Shown: positions 57,989 through 64,000 of the stretch, piece after piece | Layout of the letters: each line of letters opens with the position of its first letter | How positions within the stretch are numbered: position 1 is the first letter of the stretch | Source of the DNA: Lycorma delicatula | Lineage: Eukaryota; Arthropoda; Insecta; Hemiptera; Fulgoridae | Direction: 5' to 3' | DNA: 64,000 nt | Assembly (NCBI RefSeq): GCF_047948215.1 | Contig: NC_134456.1 | Span: 60,217,029 to 60,281,028 of the forward strand | The notes under the pieces: model-generated | What the model saw: only the letters and a program-made list of their open reading frames with translations | Database searches by the model: none | What the model was told of the DNA's origin: nothing | Position numbers and translations under genes: made by a program

Positions 57989-60900
57989 AATTAATGGGAA
58001 AATGTTGAGAAAGTATAGAGTAAATAAATAACTAAAAATGTCAGATGTAGCAAATATGTAACAATTAAAATATTTATGTAGAATAGGAAAAAATAGGTCA
58101 TCAAACTATTTTATTGATTAATGATATCAATTAAATAATATAAAAAATACCTTTAAATAAATGCATTATGCTTACCACTTAGAAGGTACATGATGTCGTA
58201 CAGATTGTACGACACGCATTTGTAGCTTACGTGGCTCCAATATTAAATAAACAGCGTTTTAAATAATTTACTATTATTACCCTTTCTTTATAAGCATTAC
58301 TATCAAAACATTATAAAAAATATAATTTTATAAAATCTCTGAAAGTTAAAGCAATAATTAAATTTTCTTATATTTGAGATCTTATTTTTGGCTCAATTAT
58401 TGCATAAAAAGTTGTTTAAACGTAATAGTTTAATGCACTTAAATACAAATACTACTGAAACTTATTCAGGAAACTTTTATTTGGGAAACTTTTTGCATAA
58501 TGTAGAATTTTATGAAAAATGATGGACTTCACATTTATTTTCAGCGTACTAACACTTTGGAGACATTGTTGCTACTGTTTTTAATATTATTTACACTGGT
58601 TGTTCTAATATTTAAAAAAATTGACAGTATAGCTGTTTAACAGAATAGTTATAGAAACCTTTCGCTCTGCTTAATTCTAAATTAAGCAAACCATCGAACT
58701 AAAAAAATAAGTAATATCCTGTATTAAATTTAAAAATGAATTATTTTGATAAACACTCAACTCAGCATATGATAAAAAAAGCAGAAAACTTCTGGGAATG
58801 ACAAACTAACCACTCAACTGATAGCAAATTATTATTTTTTACTAATTATTATATTTTTGGTAAGAGTAGACCGAGCAATTAATTACCTTGTATGACAAAT
58901 TAAGATAAAAAATAAAAAGTTACGGGTTGGTAAACAAGTGAGGTTATCACAACAGAATATGTTACGGTACCGGCGGAAAAGGGATTTAAAAATATATATA
59001 TTGCACTCAAGCAGAAAATAAAAGGAAAAAATTGGTTTTTCTACAAAAGAACTTAGTATCATGTATTTTAGTGTACAATTTTATTTATACCTTCGGGCGT
59101 ATTAATAAATACGGGGATGTATGTGTACGGATAAAGACTACAGCCTTTTTGTTACAACTTTATATATAAATTTTATTTATTTATCTTATTTTCCACATTC
59201 TGCTTTTATAAAAAAATTAATTATTTCTGTTCAATAAATGTATTTTCAAAAGTACATATCCGACTTTTCACATTTGTTTTCAATATGATAATTACATATC
59301 ACTAGTAAAAACGCAATGAAATCTTTCTTATATTAAAAGAATTACGTCGGATATTAAAATACAGCGTATATACAGGTAAGAGTTTAATATTTATAATGTT
59401 TAAATAAAAGCTGTTTTATACAACGATAACTGGAACTGGAATTACAAAAGCTACTAGCCATTTTAAATTAAACGGTTGCTATTTTATTTTTTCTACATTA
59501 CACTTAGCGTAAATCTTTTTGTGTCATGACATCAGTTTTAAAAATAAATTCTCTTTATCTTTCTTTTGGCATTTATATTATTTTCAAATAACAGTTTTAT
59601 TCACACGGATAAATTTAAAAATTACTTTTTTATTAGAAAATGTTAATCTAAATATTTTATAATATGTACAGTTGAGCTCCGAAATAACAAGCTTAGTTTC
59701 AATAATAACTACGATGTAATGGTCAAATAATGACATTTACTAATTTCATATATATTTGGTGTTGTTTTTCGTTCTTAAAAACATTTTAACCTTCCAGTCC
59801 GTTAAAACTCGCTTGTAAAAATGTAATTACTAAAATAATAAATGTATGAAATTAATTACGTAAATATAATAAGTTATTATTAATGCTCTGAACTACATAA
59901 CTCAAAATGGTAAAAAACGATAATCAATTTTGAACTCTTTTCTGGAACAGTGGTTTCTATGAGTCTGTTACTCTTTCACGCAGAAACTACCCAACCGATG
60001 GAGCTGAAACTTTGCATGAACATAGATTTTATACCTGGGAAAAATATAAGACTATTGTCGTTACGAAATGTTTCACCGTAATAAGATAGTAGCCGTTTTA
60101 CTGGCTTGCGGTACCAACCGGATTATGTTGTTGCTAATATTTAACTTTTATTATACCAAACGGTTGATTAAATAGAATTCGGAGACCACTTGTAGTATTT
60201 AAAGTTAAATTTAAAAAAAAATTGTTTCTCTTTTTTCGCTTTATCTTTTGGTTATCGATAAAAATAAGTTTAAATGTGCGACGGTGTACGGAGCGGCGGC
60301 TACACCAGCACAGCCACTGCCACTGTTAGTATACGTGCGACCAGTTTCTCGGTCGTTATAATTACCTTAGATTTGGTTGTATGTTTTATATGAAATATGT
60401 GAGTTATATCAAAATTCAATTTTTAACTGTTGTTATTATTAAATGAGTGTGCTTTATTAGTCAGAGTGACACAAAATTTGTAACCAGTAACACACTTTTA
60501 GTGATAATCGTGATTTTTAAAATGTAGACTATTTTTGTCAATAAAAATATTTAGTAAAAAAGGTTTTGCTGTATGTAATAGAGTTCCTTATGAAATATAA
60601 TTGAAAATCCTATAACAGGATTTTTGAAGATTGAAACGATAAAAGTTTATTACAATCCTAAGAATCATCAAAATAAATTCAGTAGAAAGCAAAATAAAAT
60701 TGACCAAAGTTATATTTTAAATTTTTAAGTAAATAAATAAAAAATAATTTCCATCTTTGTCTTAATTAATCGATCATTAATCACTAATTTTAACAAATAA
60801 CTGAAAGGTTACAACATTAGCATTATGGTTTACTACATTGCATAAAAAAGATGTAAAGTGTATTGTATTAAATAGGTATTCTAATTAAAGTGATAATGTA

Positions 60901-62273
60901 AGCACGAATAAATAAAGTCTAATTTAAATTAATATTCCAAAAAAACAACAAAGAGAAAATATAAATTACAATTACTTCCTACTCACAGAAATTATAAATA
61001 CTATAAATATTTATTAATTATTTGTTAAAAATCAATAGAAAAACTTTCTACATGAAAATAACTATTCAACTGAAAAAATCCACTTTTCAATACATGCAAT
61101 GTTTTTGGTAAATCAAAGTAAGAAACAAACAGGTAATTTATTAAGTCCTTTACTACTAGGTTATCTTTGAAAATTCTTTTCTTGGTAAATACTAGTATGG
61201 AGCAGATTAACAACACCTCAAAAATATAGTTCTAACATTAATAGTAATACATATTAATAAATTATTATTTAATTAATTATAATAATAATTAGATATAAAA
61301 ACGGCAATATTATTATTATTTATTAAAATTGATGAAATATATTTTTATTTATATAAAAAGTGATTTAAAATAAATCAATAGAAAAAGAAACTGTAATTTA
61401 AAAAATATTTTGAAAAGAATTTACACATCTAAAACAGCAATTAGTCCAATTATTCTTTTCAGAAGGGGAAATTTACTATCTCTTTATAGGTCCTGCAGCG
61501 CCAAATTACAACTGTTACAGACTTTCAGCAATTGTATTATCCACTTGCATATTTTGTTTCATATAAATGAATAACCATAAAATCCTTTATTTTCTCGGAT
61601 TACTGAGATTTTCACCTTATTAATTATCTATCAGAAATAATTTTTCTAATTGTACGGTTTATTTGTTAACTGAACTCTTCCAAACAACATACGTAAAATT
61701 CCAGCCGTAGGCTCTTTGAGTTCTTTTAGACGTTATGAGCTTACTTCCAGCTACTTTTAGTGCATGGAAAAGAAGAAATATAATTGTAGTGAATATAAAC
61801 TTATCAATAAAAACCGTTTTGATGAATATCTTATTTTTACTAATATTAATATTTATTTTATCTCCTTAGCGGTTAATATCTTTTTTTTAGTCGGTACATT
61901 TACAACCGTTCTCTTACCTTACTTTTGATACCCCTCTTCCTTAATTTGAGTTCTTAGGGCCTGATGAATATCCAAGGTGCAATCTTGGTGTGATATAGTG
62001 GGGGCAGGACGTATTTGTCTGTGGATCGCTCTATGAAAACTTTGTTTCCGGTCCGATGGGTACACAATAAGACATAATAAAAATTGTTAATATCAAGCCT
62101 CCTAGTCTCTTTTAAAGTACAAACGTTTAGCAAAACACACGCGTGCATGCGCACTTATGTACGTAAACACAAGGGTGTTAGAAAAATATACCATTCCGAT
62201 ATGTAGTTTATTTCGGTTTAGTATTTTGGAAGGGGATATTAACATTCTAATAAAATAAATTTTTTTTTGCCAT
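57989..62273. other. AT-rich region without a recognised gene
   Basis: About 4.3 kb. A small perfect hairpin (TGTCGTAC/GTACGACA, 5-base loop) is at 58194-58214. The stretch 59945-60360 is less AT-rich and begins with phrases of the kind seen in interspersed repeats (GAGTCTGTTACTCTTTCACG); it includes a GC-rich patch near 60275-60350. A 66-codon antisense ORF at 61954-62154 sits in another GC-richer patch and continues after its stop with a basic-looking segment, but I recognise no family. Confidence 0.45.
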
Positions 62274-62452
62274 TCTCCATGGCGGAGTGGTAGCGTCTTG
62301 ATCTTTCATGAGAAGATCCCAGGTGTGAATCCCGGACAGGCATGGGATTTTTTATACGCTAAAAAATTCCATTTTCGTATCCCACACACAAGCTTTAAGT
62401 TTATGTCATCAAGTTATAGTAATGTCATCAAGCCCCAAAAAAATAATAATAT
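62274..62452 (+). repeat. tRNA-derived SINE (first subtype head, different tail)
   Basis: It begins CATTCTCCATGGCGGAGTGG then TAGCGTCTTGATCTTTCATG (A-box half), has GTGTGAATCCCGGACAGGCA (B-box side) and GGGATTTTTTATACGCTAAA. The end has two TGTCATCAAG words (62404 and 62423) and an A-run, in place of the CTCTGAAGTAATACCT tail of the other copies. The head matches the fragment at 14655. Confidence 0.75.
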
Positions 62453-63190
62453 TAAAAAAGTAAAAAATAAATAAATACTAGGGTTATGCTGGACCCTACT
62501 ACATTATCATAGGAAAGACATGGAGGTAGTCGTGTAGTATAAGAATTTTTATCAACGATACAAAATAGTTGTTAATTAAAGAAAGCATAATTTTTATATC
62601 AGTAAAATACTAGTGTGAAAATGAAATGAAATAAATAAGAAGATTAAATGAAAGGAATGTCCGTACTAAGGCGATCATTCTTCAATCCCCTCTATCATTG
62701 CACTGACAAATGGAGTGAAAAATATTACTTACACTGGTGGGAACTTCTTATTTTCAGATAGAATTGAAATCGGTGAAATAGAAATGAAATTCGTGATAAA
62801 ATGTGCATTATGAAGAAAAAAATGAATTTCTAGAATTCTTTTATGCGAGAAATAATCGAACTTTATACTATTGTTAGTTATAGTACAATATTTTCATTAA
62901 TTAATTTTAAGTAAAACTATATTCTTGCTTTTTTATTTTAAATAATTTTTACATAATTAAGATAAATTGCAGTAACTGAAATTGAACGAGATATTCATTA
63001 ATAAAATCTTATTAAACTCTGTTTCATTTACTTTTTTACGGTAGGGTTTGCTCCTTAATAAAAAAAAATCGTACAGAACTTTTAATTAAATAAATAATAT
63101 GAGATTAAACATGTAACCAATCGAAAACAATAGTCGTAGAATTATCTTTAAATTAGAGATGTAATCATTAATTATTACAGGTTACAAAAA
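62453..63190. other. AT-rich spacer
   Basis: Spacer between two SINE copies. No gene or further repeat was recognised. Confidence 0.55.
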
Positions 63191-63312
63191 TTATCCGGAG
63201 GCCCGGGTTCGAATACCGGTAGGAATGGCATTTTCATACGCTACAAAAATTTTCATTCATATCATCCTCTGAAGCAATACATAATGGTAGTCCCGGAGGT
63301 AAAAAAGTAATT
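63191..63312 (+). repeat. tRNA-derived SINE, 5'-truncated copy
   Basis: It starts TTATCCGGAGGCCCGGGTTC, with B box GGTTCGAATACC, then GTAGGAATGGCATTTTCATA, CGCTACAAAAATTTTCATTC and the shared tail ATCCTCTGAAGCAATACATA with ATGGTAGTCCCGGAGGT. It is closest to the copy at 3411. The A-box half is missing. Confidence 0.8.
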
Positions 63313-64000
63313 AAAAAATATTAAAAAAGTAAAAAATTAATGGTTAATTTGAAATAAATCAATGTATATTTTTATATTTGATGTTGAATAAAATGTAAAG
63401 CATACATTATTAATTTAAGTAGCTTTTTAAACGGAGAAGGTTTTTCGAAGGTTTAAAATATTTTGCTAAATTATTTATATTTCAATTACAATTAAAAAGG
63501 CTTATTGTAACTTATTGGATATTATTAAGAAAGTTACGCAAAAAAAACACAAGTTTGCTGTGATCTACGATTCTTAAAATATAAAAAAGAAGTTTTAAGT
63601 TCTCTGTATCCCAGCTAGACTTTTTAAATAACATTATTTTTTAATGAAGCAATATTTTAAAATACAAAGTTTTGGGTTCCCTCAACAAGATTGAAGGAAA
63701 ATCTTGGTAAAATTAGTATTAAAAATTTAGTTGTAATGACAAGAAAACCTTTGTTTCATTTAAGCTGTTAAAACCAAATAACAAGCGCCTTAGAAGAGAA
63801 CAAGTATATATATTAAAAAGTGATGAGTGAAGAGGCTTCCCGTTTGCCTTCATCACTCAGTCAAATAATTTCGATTCAGTCCTAGCAGTAAAATTCAACT
63901 GAAATTCAGTCCTATAAGTTACCATTTAAATGTCTTCCGTACTGAAACTGTAAATAAATTAATAATGATTATTCTCTACTGTAAAATGACTATGATAAGT
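63313..64000. other. AT-rich DNA to the window end
   Basis: No gene is recognised. Near 63820-63870 AGTGATGAGTGAAGAGGCTT and GCCTTCATCACTCAGTC form an imperfect inverted repeat of a kind seen at the ends of insect retroelements. Confidence 0.45.

Noticed and set aside
62274..62350. Possible tRNA gene (A- and B-box-like words)
   Set aside because: Spacing and missing acceptor pairing do not fit a tRNA; the sequence is shared with dispersed SINE copies.
1..64000. CRISPR arrays, operons, phage or other bacterial-type defence systems
   Set aside because: No regularly spaced repeats of the right size, no ribosome-binding-site-led gene clusters and many eukaryotic retroelements; the DNA is of animal nuclear type.

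Overview
The window looks like nuclear DNA of an insect, most likely a hemipteran such as a planthopper or lanternfly relative. It is strongly AT-rich, has no operons or long open reading frames, and is full of microsatellites and decayed transposable elements: Jockey-like, R1-like and RTE/CR1-like LINEs, mariner, piggyBac-like and Helitron remnants, and tRNA-derived SINEs. The lineage call is inference; the sequence shows only that it is an arthropod-type repeat landscape.

Only one stretch looks like host coding sequence: a 122-base exon on the minus strand (32918-33039). It has a good acceptor and donor and encodes the first half of an immunoglobulin domain typical of insect neural cell-adhesion proteins (lachesin/klingon/LSAMP-like). 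No other exon was recognised, so much of the window is probably intron or flank of that minus-strand gene.

Layout. 0-7 kb: a Jockey-like LINE with an internal deletion (1.9-3.1), a SINE (3.4), a 0.7 kb non-autonomous DNA element (3.7-4.4), the C-terminal end of an IS630/mariner-type transposase (4.5-4.8), a piggyBac-like MITE with TTAA flanks (5.4-6.1) and a SINE tail (6.7). 7-13.5 kb: AT-rich DNA with no recognised gene. 13.5-16.7 kb: tRNA-like SINE copies, a LINE 3' end and the end of a LINE reverse transcriptase. 16.7-29.5 kb: mostly AT-rich, with a second copy of the 0.7 kb element (21.0-21.6), a LINE C-terminus (24.7-25.1) and a poly(A)-tailed retrosequence (28.4-28.6). 29.5-33.1 kb: a SINE, a broken Pif1/Helitron helicase, a 30-base perfect palindrome, an internally deleted mariner with intact ends and, 33 bases beyond it, the Ig exon. 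36-48 kb: SINE, Helitron helicase end, LINE tails, a second decayed mariner, a foldback element and a 121-base tandem repeat. 50-58 kb: a long GT microsatellite and two R1-like LINE remnants, one of them with a 13-base target-site duplication. 58-64 kb: AT-rich DNA and two SINEs.

No coordinated multi-gene system is visible. The most informative features are the Ig exon with the adjacent mariner, the modular SINE family sharing one 3' tail, and several non-autonomous DNA elements whose boundaries can be read directly.
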